From contig JAJKJG010000209.1 in the NCBI GenBank assembly GCA_021154065.1, forward strand, positions 1 to 13,837: DNA of 13,837 bases. The letters run 5' to 3'. The translations under genes and the position numbers were made by a program. Below are positions 6,390 to 13,834 of this stretch, one piece after another (position 1 is the first letter of the stretch; every line of letters starts with the position of its first letter). Below the pieces are notes generated by a model. That model ran no database searches. It saw only the letters and a program-made list of their open reading frames with translations, and was not told the origin of the DNA. Source of the stretch: Methylobacterium sp. Lineage in GTDB: Bacteria > Pseudomonadota > Alphaproteobacteria > Rhizobiales > Beijerinckiaceae.

Positions 6390-7363
6390 TCGGCCGTGAT
6401 GCCGGCGTCCTTCACGACCCGCGCCCAGCGGGCGAGGTCCGTCGCGAGGAGGTCGCGCAGGCGCTCGGGCGCGCCGCCGACGGCCGCGAGCCCCTGCTTC
6501 TCGAGCGCCTCCTTGACGCGCGGCGTCGCCAGAATCTCGTTCACGGCGGTGTTGTAGCGGGCGACGATCTCCGGCGGCGTGGCGGCCGGCGCGAGGAGCC
6601 CGTACCAGAGGTCGACGTCGAAGCCGGTCATGCCCTCCTCGGCGAGCGTCGGCACGGCGGGCGCAAGCCCGGAGCGCGCCTCGCTGCCGATCGCCAGCAC
6701 CCGCAGCTGCCCATCCTGGGCGAGCGGCAGCACGGTGTGAACGGGGATGAACATCGCCTTGACATGGCCGCCGACGAGGTCCTTCACGGCGCCGGCCGAG
6801 CCCGTATAGGGCACGTGCTTGAGATCGACCTGCGCCGTCAGCTTGAACAGCTCCATGGCGAGATGCTGCGGCGTGCCGCGCCCGGGCGAGGCGTAGGTGA
6901 TCTCGCCTGGCTTCGCCTTCGCGGCGGCGATCAGCTCCTTGACCGTTTTCGCCGCGACGGAGGGGTGCACCGCGAGCGCCAGCGCCCCGGTCGCGACCTC
7001 GACGATCGGCGTAAAGCTCCGCACCGGGTCATAAGGCAGGCTCTTGTAGAGGCTGGCGTTCATCACGAAGGTGTTGACCGTCATCATGATGGTGTGGCCG
7101 TCGGGCTCGGCGCGGGCCGCGCCCTGCGTGCCGATGTTGCCGCTGGCGCCGGGCTTGTTCTCGACCACGACGGGCTGGTTCCAGCGCTGGCGCAGCTCCT
7201 CGCCGACGATGCGCGCCAACACGTCGATGCCGGTGCCGGGCGTGAACGGCACGACGATGAAGATCGGGCGGTCGGAAAGCTTCTGGGCGAGCGCCGGAGC
7301 GGCAAGCACCAGGGCGAGCGCGGCAAGGGCGGCGGCAGCATTGAAGCGAAACGGCGCGTTCAT
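6386..7363 (-). CDS. Tripartite tricarboxylate transporter solute-binding protein (Bug/TctC family)
   Basis: 325 aa. An N-terminal Sec signal peptide (hydrophobic residues 9-25, likely cut after APALA) exports it to the periplasm. The family signatures are present: VVPFTPGTGIDVLAR (37-51), VVVENKPGASGNIG (65-78), ARAEPDGHT (83-91) and YKSLPYDP. Bug proteins bind carboxylates, often aromatic acids, for a TctAB membrane pair. No TctA or TctB gene is in the window, so this is an orphan binding protein, common in Bug-rich genomes. Its position before the monooxygenase suggests that it captures the aromatic substrate of this locus or senses it. The start is ATG 7363; the upstream Shine-Dalgarno is weak (GAG). 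The long open frame upstream of it is antisense to the dioxygenase gene. Confidence 0.92.
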   Translation of the reverse strand: MNAPFRFNAAAALAALALVLAAPALAQKLSDRPIFIVVPFTPGTGIDVLARIVGEELRQRWNQPVVVENKPGASGNIGTQGAARAEPDGHTIMMTVNTFVMNASLYKSLPYDPVRSFTPIVEVATGALALAVHPSVAAKTVKELIAAAKAKPGEITYASPGRGTPQHLAMELFKLTAQVDLKHVPYTGSAGAVKDLVGGHVKAMFIPVHTVLPLAQDGQLRVLAIGSEARSGLAPAVPTLAEEGMTGFDVDLWYGLLAPAATPPEIVARYNTAVNEILATPRVKEALEKQGLAAVGGAPERLRDLLATDLARWARVVKDAGITAE

Positions 7364-7403
7364 GCGGAAGCTCGATTCTGTCGACCGGAGGGTTGGGCTC
7401 AAA

Positions 7404-7431
7404 TTGACAGCATGGGGGTGCTTTGCATACT
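7404..7431 (+). promoter_or_regulatory. Sigma70-like promoter for the gentisate dioxygenase operon
   Basis: A perfect -35 box TTGACA (7404-7409) is followed after 16 bp by CATACT (7426-7431), four of six matches to TATAAT. It lies about 95 bp before the dioxygenase ATG in the divergent gap. Within the spacer are AGCA and TGCT arms around TGGGGG (7409-7422), a weak dyad that might be an operator. No regulator gene is adjacent. Confidence 0.5.
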
Positions 7432-7513
7432 CCGGAGGCACAACGCCCGGCCCGCCAAATCGTCGCCGGAAGCCGCGGCGCGCGAGCCGGGCCACAGGGA
7501 TCGGGAAATCCCC

Positions 7514-7518
7514 AGGAG
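7514..7518 (+). promoter_or_regulatory. Ribosome binding site of gentisate dioxygenase
   Basis: AGGAG lies 7 nt before ATG 7526. It fixes the start well inside a much longer open frame whose first 263 codons are antisense to the binding-protein gene. Confidence 0.8.
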
Positions 7519-7525
7519 ACGCCTC

Positions 7526-8569
7526 ATGACCGCCCAGCTCGGCACCCTCGAGGAGCTTCCCGCCGATTACCGGCAGTCGATGGAAGGCGAGCGCGTTTCG
7601 CCGCTCTGGCCGATGATGCGCAACGTCCTGCCGCATGACCGGCCGAACCCGGTCACGAAGCCGGCGCTGTGGAGCTTCGAGCGCATCCGGCCGCTGCTGC
7701 TCAAGGCCGGCGAGCTGACGCCGGTCGAGAAGGCCGAGCGCCGCGTGCTGGTGCTGAACGATCCCGGCCGCGGCAAGGGCGCGATGCAGGTCACGTCGTC
7801 GATCTATGTCGGCCTCCAGCTGCTCCTCCCCGGCGAGAAGGCGCCGGCGCACAAGCACACGCCGAGCGCGGCGCGCATCGTCGTCGAGGGCGAAGGCGCC
7901 TTCACCATCGTCGATGGCGAGAAATGCGCCATGGAGCGCGGCGACCTCATCCTGACGCCGGGCGGCATGTGGCACGACCATGGCCATGACGGCACCGAGC
8001 CGGTGATCTGGCTCGACGCGCTCGACCTGCCGCTGTTCGTCTTCCTCGAAGGCTCCTACGCCGAAGAAGGCGAGCTGCAGGCGCCGCGCAATCGGCCGGA
8101 CGCGTCGCAGGTCGAGTACAGCCAGCCCGGCCTCGTGCCGGCCCGCGGCAACGGCGGCGAGCGCCGGCGCTACCCGCTCCTGCGCTTCCCGTGGCGGCAC
8201 ACCGAGAAGGCGCTGCGGGCGCAAGGCGAGCACGCCGCCCGCGGCGAGCCGATCGAGCTCGACTACGTCAACCCCGAGACCGGCGACTCTTGCCTGCCGA
8301 CCATGGGTTTCACGGCGATGATGCTGCGCCCGAAGGAGACGGCGCGGCCGGCGCTGCGCTCGTCGAGCGCCGTGTTCCACGTCGTCGAGGGCGCCGGGCG
8401 CTCGACGATCAACGGCGAGAGCTTCGCGTGGACGCGCGGCGACACCTTCTCGGCGCCGGTGTTCGCGACGGTCGAGCACGTCGCCGACGGCGAGGCCTTC
8501 CTGATCCGCATCCATGACGCGCCTTTGCAGCAGAAGCTCGGCTTCTACGAAGAGCGCGAGCGGGCTTGA
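7526..8569 (+). CDS. Gentisate 1,2-dioxygenase
   Basis: 347 aa, a normal length. This bicupin Fe(II) enzyme opens the ring of gentisate (2,5-dihydroxybenzoate) with O2 to give maleylpyruvate. The N-terminal cupin has the metal-site pattern PAHKHTPSAARIVVEGEGAF (107-126) with H109 and H111, and the third ligand H150 in TPGGMWHDHGHD (144-155). The second cupin (about residues 255-335) keeps the fold (SSAVFHVVEGAGRSTINGE) without the histidine set, as usual in this family. The start is fixed by AGGAG 7 nt upstream. A zeta-class isomerase gene follows after 5 bp, so both are one operon. It is divergent from the binding-protein and monooxygenase pair. 1-Hydroxy-2-naphthoate or salicylate dioxygenases share this fold, but gentisate is favoured by the isomerase. 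The symbol is left blank because gtdA, nagI and sdgD naming varies. Confidence 0.92.
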   Translation: MTAQLGTLEELPADYRQSMEGERVSPLWPMMRNVLPHDRPNPVTKPALWSFERIRPLLLKAGELTPVEKAERRVLVLNDPGRGKGAMQVTSSIYVGLQLLLPGEKAPAHKHTPSAARIVVEGEGAFTIVDGEKCAMERGDLILTPGGMWHDHGHDGTEPVIWLDALDLPLFVFLEGSYAEEGELQAPRNRPDASQVEYSQPGLVPARGNGGERRRYPLLRFPWRHTEKALRAQGEHAARGEPIELDYVNPETGDSCLPTMGFTAMMLRPKETARPALRSSSAVFHVVEGAGRSTINGESFAWTRGDTFSAPVFATVEHVADGEAFLIRIHDAPLQQKLGFYEERERA

Positions 8570-8574
8570 GGCAC

Positions 8575-9213
8575 GTGAAGTTCTACGGCTACTTCCGCTC
8601 CTCGGCCGCCTATCGCTGCCGCATCGCGTTCAACCTCAAGGGCGTCGCGCCGGAGTACGTGCCGATCCATCTGCGCCGGGGCGACCAGCGCGCCGAGGAT
8701 TACCTGCGGCTGAACCCGCAGGGGCTCGTGCCGGCGCTCGACATCGGCTGGCGGGTGCTGACGCAGTCGCTCGCGATCATCGAATGGCTCGACGAGATGC
8801 ACCCCGACCCGGCGCTCTTGCCCGGCGACGCCGCCGATCGCGCCGACATCCGCGCTTTCGCGCTCGCGATCGCGGCCGACATCCACCCGCTCAACAACCT
8901 GCGGGTCCTGAAATACCTCAAGGCGCCGCTCGGGCACGACCAGGCGACGATCGACGCCTGGTACCGGCATTGGGTCGAGAGCGGCCTTGCCGCCTGCGAG
9001 GCGCTGGTGACGAAAGAAGGCCGGCGCGGCCCCTATTGCTTCGGCGCCGAGCCGAGCCTTGCCGACGTCTGCCTCATCCCGCAGCTTGCGAACGCCCGGC
9101 GCGTCGACAGCGACCTCTCCGCCTGCCCCACGCTGCTCGCGATCGAGGCGCAATGCGCGACGCTCCCCGCCTTCGCGGACGCGGTGCCGGAGAAGCAGCC
9201 CGACGCCGAGTAG
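8575..9213 (+). CDS. Zeta-class GST isomerase (maleylpyruvate / maleylacetoacetate isomerase)
   Basis: 212 aa from GTG 8575. The thioredoxin-like N-domain begins KFYGYFRSSAAYRCRIAFN, with the zeta-class SSxxYRxRI motif (S9, S10 as glutathione-contacting catalytic residues), NPQGLVPAL (47-55, cis-proline P53) and QSLAIIEWL (64-72). The helical C-domain contains ADIHPLNNLRVLKYL (101-115). With gentisate dioxygenase just upstream, the reaction is most likely glutathione-dependent cis-trans isomerisation of maleylpyruvate to fumarylpyruvate. A maleylacetoacetate role in tyrosine breakdown is the alternative. Two starts are possible: TTG 8566, overlapping the dioxygenase stop, and GTG 8575. The GTG gives the N-terminus typical of the family (MKxYxYFRSS) and has GAGG close upstream, so I chose it. 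Confidence 0.9.
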   Translation: MKFYGYFRSSAAYRCRIAFNLKGVAPEYVPIHLRRGDQRAEDYLRLNPQGLVPALDIGWRVLTQSLAIIEWLDEMHPDPALLPGDAADRADIRAFALAIAADIHPLNNLRVLKYLKAPLGHDQATIDAWYRHWVESGLAACEALVTKEGRRGPYCFGAEPSLADVCLIPQLANARRVDSDLSACPTLLAIEAQCATLPAFADAVPEKQPDAE

Positions 9214-9232
9214 CGCCGCTCCCGGAAAACGG

Positions 9233-11719
9233 TCAGGCCGCGCTCCGCGCCGCCCCACGCGCCCCCTGCTCGGCGAAGACGGCCGGCAGGTCGCAGGCCC
9301 GGCGCGGGCGGGAGAAGAGGTAGCCCTGGGCTTCGGTGCAGCCTTGGGCGCGCACCAGCGCGAGCTGCTCGACCGTCTCAACGCCCTCGGCGGTCGTCGT
9401 GATGCCGAGGCTCGCGCCGAGGCCGGCGACGGCGCGCACGATCGCGGCGCAGTCCTCCTTCTCGGCGAGGTCGCGCACGAAGGAGCGGTCGATCTTGATC
9501 TTGTCGAACGGGAAGCTGCGCAGGTAGCTGAGGCTCGAATAGCCGGTGCCGAAATCGTCCATCGAGATGCGCACCCCGAGCCCGCGCAAGAGATGCAGCG
9601 TCTTCACCGTCGCGTCGTCCTCGAGGAGGAGGACCGACTCGGTGATCTCGAGCTCGAGCCGGTTCGCGGAGAGCGCCGAGGCGGCAAGCGCGCGCACCAC
9701 CGCCGGGGCGAGGTTGCGGCGCTTGAACTGCGCCGGCGACAGGTTGACCGCGACTTTCATGCGCCGCGGCCATTTCGCCGCCTCGAGGCAGGCTTCGCGC
9801 AGCACCCATTCGCCGAGCGGCACGATGAGCCCGATCTCCTCGGCGAGCGGGATGAACTCGGCCGGCGACACGAGGCCCCGCCCCGGATGGTTCCAGCGCA
9901 AGAGCGCCTCGCAGCCGCTGATGGTCTCGGTCCGCAGGTCGATGAGCGGCTGATAGAACAGCTCGAACTGGCCGTCGGCGAGCGCCTTGCGCAGATCGAG
10001 CTCGAGCGCGCGGCGGGCCTGCAGCCGCGCATCCATCTCGCGCTCGAAGACGCGGTAGAGCCGGCGCCCGTCCGATTTCGCGCGATAGAGCGCCATGTCG
10101 GCGTTCTTGAGCAGCTGGTCGGGATGGTCGCCGTCGCTCGGCGCGATGGCGATGCCGACGCTCGCCCCGACCACCACCTCGTGGCCGTCGATGTCGTAGG
10201 GCTCGCAGACGTCGTCGATCAGGCGCTGCGCCAGGATCGCGGCGGATTCCGGCTTGTCGAGGCCGGCCTGCAGGATCGCGAACTCGTCGCCGCCGAGGCG
10301 GGCGACGGTGTCGGTGTCGCGCACGCAGGCGAGGAGGCGCTCGGTCACCGCCTTGAGGAGGCCGTCGCCGACGGGATGCCCGAGCGTGTCGTTGACGCTC
10401 TTGAAGTGGTCGAGGTCGAGGCAGAGCACGGCAACCGTCTCGCCGCGCGCCACCCGGACGAGCGCCTTCTCCATCTCCTCGCGGAAGAGCACGCGGTTCG
10501 CGAGCCCGGTGAGCGCGTCGTGGCGCGCCATGTGCTCGATGCGGGCCTCAGCGCGGATCGTCTCGATGACGTCCTCGATCGTCGCCACCCAGCCGCCGTC
10601 GACCATCGGCTCGTGGCTGATCTGCATCGTGCGGCCGTCCTGGAGCTCGAGCCGATAGTGGCTCGCGCGGCCCTGGAAGGCGCTCGTCAGCTGCTGGTCG
10701 CGGTAGGGCTCGAGCTCTCTCGGCCCGGTGCCGACCGCGAGCCGGTGCTCGAGCACGGTCAGGATCGAGGTGCCGGGCAGGGTCAGCTCCGGCGGCAGCT
10801 TGTAGAGCTCGGCGTAGCGACGGTTGCAGACGATGATCCGGCCCTCGGCGTCGAACATGCCGAGCCCCTGGGCCATGGTGTTGAGGGCGGCGTCGAAGCG
10901 GCGGTTCTGCTCGGCGAGCGCGCGCTCGGCCGCCTTGCGCTCGGTGACGTCCTCGTGCGTCGCGACCCAGCCGCCGTCCGGCATCGGCTGGAAGGAGACC
11001 GAGAAGGTGCGGCCGTCGACAAGCTCGAGGAGCCGCGTCTTCGGCGTGCGGTCCTCGACCGTCGAGATCATGTCGGCGGCGTATTGCTCGGCCCCGCTCT
11101 TCGGGTAGATGCCGGTCGCCAGCCGATGGGCGAGGAGGTCGTCGTAGCTCGTGCCGGGCTGGGTAAGATCGGGGGTGAGCCCGTACATCTCGGCGTAGCG
11201 CGTGTTGCAGACGATGAGCCGGCGCTCGCCGTCGAACATGCACAGGCCGTGGGTCATGTTGTTGAGGGCGGTGTCGAAGCGCAGATTGTGCCGCGCCAGC
11301 TCGCGGTTGATCTTCTGCAGCGCCGCGTGGGTCGCGGCGAGACGCTCCTGCGTCTCGCGCTCGGCGGTGATGTCGCAGCCGACGCCGCGGTAGCCGAGGA
11401 AGGCGCCGTCGGCGGCAAAGCGCGGCTGGCCGCTGATCTTGAACCAGCGCACGCTGCCGTCGCGATGACTGTAGGGATAGACGAGGTCCCGGAACGGCCG
11501 GCGCGCCAGGAGATCGTCGATATGGGCCTGCCAGAACGCCCGGTCGGCGGCGTTCGCGGCGATGTCGAGCCGGCTCTTGCCGACCTCGCGGTCGGGCTCG
11601 ACGCCGGCGACCGCGGCAAGACGGCTCGAGAAATAGGAGAAGCGCAGATCCGCGTCCATCTCCCAGAACCAATCGGACGCGATCTCGGCGAAATCTTCGA
11701 GCAGACGTGCGAACGGCAC
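9233..11719 (-). CDS. PAS-PAS-PAS-GGDEF-EAL cyclic-di-GMP signalling protein
   Basis: 828 aa, soluble, with no membrane segment. PAS 1 (about 8-120) starts EIASDWFWEMDADLRF and ends GYRGVGCDITAERE. A helical linker leads to two similar PAS-7-type domains (about 145-262 and 273-388), each with RFDxALNxMxxGLxMFD, IVCNxRYAExY and DGGWVAT. The GGDEF domain (about 395-555) has an intact GGDEF (476-480) and an RDTD inhibitory I-site (467-470), five residues before it. The EAL domain (about 570-815) keeps E604-A-L, NLSP (659-662), ITES (692-695), DDFGTG (721-726), KIDRSF and EGVET (778-782). Both synthesis and hydrolysis of c-di-GMP look possible; which prevails is unknown. The start is a GTG with AGGAAGGGG 6 nt upstream. 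It ends 19 bp from the convergent isomerase gene and lies 111 bp downstream of the AI-2E gene. Confidence 0.95.
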   Translation of the reverse strand: MPFARLLEDFAEIASDWFWEMDADLRFSYFSSRLAAVAGVEPDREVGKSRLDIAANAADRAFWQAHIDDLLARRPFRDLVYPYSHRDGSVRWFKISGQPRFAADGAFLGYRGVGCDITAERETQERLAATHAALQKINRELARHNLRFDTALNNMTHGLCMFDGERRLIVCNTRYAEMYGLTPDLTQPGTSYDDLLAHRLATGIYPKSGAEQYAADMISTVEDRTPKTRLLELVDGRTFSVSFQPMPDGGWVATHEDVTERKAAERALAEQNRRFDAALNTMAQGLGMFDAEGRIIVCNRRYAELYKLPPELTLPGTSILTVLEHRLAVGTGPRELEPYRDQQLTSAFQGRASHYRLELQDGRTMQISHEPMVDGGWVATIEDVIETIRAEARIEHMARHDALTGLANRVLFREEMEKALVRVARGETVAVLCLDLDHFKSVNDTLGHPVGDGLLKAVTERLLACVRDTDTVARLGGDEFAILQAGLDKPESAAILAQRLIDDVCEPYDIDGHEVVVGASVGIAIAPSDGDHPDQLLKNADMALYRAKSDGRRLYRVFEREMDARLQARRALELDLRKALADGQFELFYQPLIDLRTETISGCEALLRWNHPGRGLVSPAEFIPLAEEIGLIVPLGEWVLREACLEAAKWPRRMKVAVNLSPAQFKRRNLAPAVVRALAASALSANRLELEITESVLLLEDDATVKTLHLLRGLGVRISMDDFGTGYSSLSYLRSFPFDKIKIDRSFVRDLAEKEDCAAIVRAVAGLGASLGITTTAEGVETVEQLALVRAQGCTEAQGYLFSRPRRACDLPAVFAEQGARGAARSAA

Positions 11720-11725
11720 CCGGAG

Positions 11726-11734
11726 CCCCTTCCT
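11726..11734 (-). promoter_or_regulatory. Ribosome binding site of the GGDEF-EAL gene
   Basis: AGGAAGGGG on the minus strand lies 6 nt before the GTG at 11719. It supports the GTG start over the out-of-frame ATG codons just upstream. Confidence 0.7.
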
Positions 11735-11830
11735 GATCGGCCATCAAGACGGGATGTTCCTAAAAAACCCGTTATATGGCCCTGGAAAGCCCCGGTTTTC
11801 GCCGGCGCCCACGCGCGCCGCGCCGCCCGG

Positions 11831-13822
11831 CTATTCGGCCGCGACTTTCGTCGGCCGCTCTGCGTCCTTGGCCTCGGCCGCCTTCTGGGCCGCGGCGCGC
11901 GCCGCCTCGAGGCACGCCTTCAGGGCCTCGCGGAGCGAGGCGACGTAATAGTCGGCGCCGATCGCCGCGCGCAGCGATTCATCCGTCATCACCGGCTCCT
12001 CGGCCGGCCACAGGCCGACGAGGATCGGGGCGTCGCCGACCTTCTGGCGCAGGCGCCGCAGGAGATAGCGCAGGTGCGCCGGGTTGCCCTTGATCTCGAG
12101 GTAGGACACGCACACCATCGCGACGCCCTTGGTATCGAGCCCGATGATGTTCGAGCGCGACACCGCCTCGTGCGGCACGACGCGGGCGCCGAGGCCGTGC
12201 TTGCGCAGGAGCTGCGCCAGCATCGTCGCCGCCGCCTCGTCGAGCGCGCCGCGGCCGGCGATGCACATGATCGGCGCCTCGCCGCGCCAGCTCTCGGGCA
12301 GCTCCTCTGCGGCCGGCGCCGGCTCCTCGACCGGCGGCTCCTTCGCCAGCGCCTTCTCGGCGATCGGCGCCGCGACCGGCTCCGCCTTCTCCTCTTCCTT
12401 CGGCGGCTCGGCGTCCGGAACCGAGCCGAGATCGTGCACGAGGCCCTTGATCGCCTCCTTGATGCGCTCGATCTGGGCCGGGGTGAGGACGTCGCGGGCG
12501 GCGTCGTTCGCGGCGAGCTGCAGGCCTTTCAACGCGACCTCGTCGTAGTAGGACGACAGCGAGCGCTCCTTCAGCAGCTGCTCGGCGTGCTCGAGCGCCT
12601 CGTCCGGATCGCCGGCAAGCATGCGCTGGTAGAAGTTCTCGGCCGGGCTCAGCGCCGGCCGGTCGCCGAGCAGCACGTCGAAGAACTCGAGGCGCTCGAC
12701 ATGGCGCCAGAGCACGACGAGGCAGAGCGTCAGCGGCGTCGCGATCAGGAGCCCGATCGGACCCCAGAGCCAGGTCCAGAAGATCGCCGAGACGACGACC
12801 GAGAACGGCGACAGGCCGGTGCTCTTGCCGTAGACGAACGGCTCGACGACGTGGCCCATGAACGGCTCGGAGACGATGAACAGCGCCGCCGTCCACAGCA
12901 TCATCGACCAGCCGGGATCGACGGCGGCCGCAAGCCCGATCGGCAGCAGCGCCGCGATGAAGGAGCCGACATAGGGCACGAAGCGCAGAAGCGCGGTGAG
13001 GATGCCCCACAGCACCGGGCTCGGCACGCCGATGATCCAGAGCCCGGCCGAGGTCCAGACCCCGAAGGCGGCATTGAGCGCGAGCTGGGTGAGGTAGAAG
13101 CGCGAGAGCCGGCGCGCCGCGTCGTCCATGGCGGCGGTGGTGCGGTGCAGGTCGCTCGACCCGAACAGCCGGATCATGCGGTCGCGCAGATCCTCGCGCT
13201 GGAGCAGGATGAAGATCAGCACCACGAAGGTGATGCCGAGCATCGCCAGCGGGTGCAGGACCGGCGCGACGAAGCGCTGCGCGAGCTCGAGTGGCGTGAG
13301 ATCGGGCTGGCGGACCTCGACCGGCAGCGGCTTCTGCGGCTCGGGCGCGGCCTGCGCCGGCGTCTGCGTCGGGGCCGGGGCCTGCTCGTCCTTCGTCGCA
13401 CGCTCGATCTCGCGTCCGAGGTGCCGCATCCGGGTCGACAGGCGGCCGAGGACGCCTTCCCTCAGCCCGCCGACCTTGTCGCGGATCGTCTGCTCGTAGC
13501 GCGGCAGGTCGCTCGCGAGCTCGGCCACCTGCAGCCCCATGACCGTGCCGAGCGTGCCGATCACCCCGAGCGCGACGAGCACCGCGACGATGACCGAGAA
13601 CACCCGTCCGAGCCCGAGCCGGCGCATGAGGTCGACGAACGGCGCCAGCACGAAAGCGAGCAGCACCGCGAGCACGATCGGCAGGAATACGTCGCGCCCG
13701 AAATAGAGCGCCGCGACCGCCGCGACCCCGACGAGCAGCGTCATCAGGCTCGCAAGCGTCGGCGTCTCGGCCGGCGCGATTTCGTTCTCGGGCGCAGGCC
13801 GCGGCCTTGGCGCGTCTGCCAT
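11831..13822 (-). CDS. AI-2E/PerM-family transporter with a large soluble C-terminal extension
   Basis: 663 aa, against about 350-400 for the usual family member. Residues 25-105 contain three likely membrane spans (LASLMTLLVGVAAVAAL, LPIVLAVLLAFVLAPF, FSVIVAVLVALGVIG). A soluble part (106-185) has a Pro/Ala/Gln-rich insert at 145-170. Residues 186-375 hold the remaining spans and the family motifs: LLRFVPYVGSFIA (278-290), GHVVEPFVYGKSTGLSPF (323-340) and GPIGLLIATPLTLCLVV (354-370). Residues 380-465 are helical and cytoplasmic. A Pro/Glu/Ala linker (470-510) leads to a predicted alpha/beta domain (515-635). The substrate is unknown; AI-2 export is shown for few members, and others move ions. 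The ATG at 13822 has GGAG 8 nt upstream. It may share a transcript with the c-di-GMP gene downstream. Confidence 0.9.
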   Translation of the reverse strand: MADAPRPRPAPENEIAPAETPTLASLMTLLVGVAAVAALYFGRDVFLPIVLAVLLAFVLAPFVDLMRRLGLGRVFSVIVAVLVALGVIGTLGTVMGLQVAELASDLPRYEQTIRDKVGGLREGVLGRLSTRMRHLGREIERATKDEQAPAPTQTPAQAAPEPQKPLPVEVRQPDLTPLELAQRFVAPVLHPLAMLGITFVVLIFILLQREDLRDRMIRLFGSSDLHRTTAAMDDAARRLSRFYLTQLALNAAFGVWTSAGLWIIGVPSPVLWGILTALLRFVPYVGSFIAALLPIGLAAAVDPGWSMMLWTAALFIVSEPFMGHVVEPFVYGKSTGLSPFSVVVSAIFWTWLWGPIGLLIATPLTLCLVVLWRHVERLEFFDVLLGDRPALSPAENFYQRMLAGDPDEALEHAEQLLKERSLSSYYDEVALKGLQLAANDAARDVLTPAQIERIKEAIKGLVHDLGSVPDAEPPKEEEKAEPVAAPIAEKALAKEPPVEEPAPAAEELPESWRGEAPIMCIAGRGALDEAAATMLAQLLRKHGLGARVVPHEAVSRSNIIGLDTKGVAMVCVSYLEIKGNPAHLRYLLRRLRQKVGDAPILVGLWPAEEPVMTDESLRAAIGADYYVASLREALKACLEAARAAAQKAAEAKDAERPTKVAAE

Positions 13823-13830
13823 GATGTTTT

Positions 13831-13834
13831 CTCC
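13831..13834 (-). promoter_or_regulatory. Ribosome binding site of the AI-2E-family gene
   Basis: GGAG on the minus strand lies 8 nt before ATG 13822, near the window edge. It supports that start; the promoter is outside the window. Confidence 0.6.

Noticed and set aside
5238..6557. 439-codon plus-strand frame
   Set aside because: Antisense to the monooxygenase, whose FAD motifs are unambiguous.
6737..7525. Long open frame upstream of the gentisate dioxygenase start, seemingly an N-terminal extension
   Set aside because: It is antisense to the binding-protein gene and crosses the promoter gap; AGGAG and the family N-terminus place the real start at 7526.
7364..8515. Long minus-strand open frame upstream of the binding-protein ATG
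   Set aside because: It is Arg/Ala/Leu-rich antisense of the dioxygenase gene; the signal peptide begins at ATG 7363.
10548..11747. 399-codon minus-strand frame beginning at two ATG codons just upstream of the PAS-GGDEF-EAL gene
   Set aside because: Arg/Ala/Pro-rich out-of-frame reading of the PAS domains; the ribosome site is correctly spaced for the GTG at 11719 instead.
11754..11810. Terminator or promoter in the gap between the AI-2E and GGDEF-EAL genes (run of T and TATAAC on the minus strand)
   Set aside because: No good stem precedes the T run and no -35 box sits at a proper distance from TATAAC.
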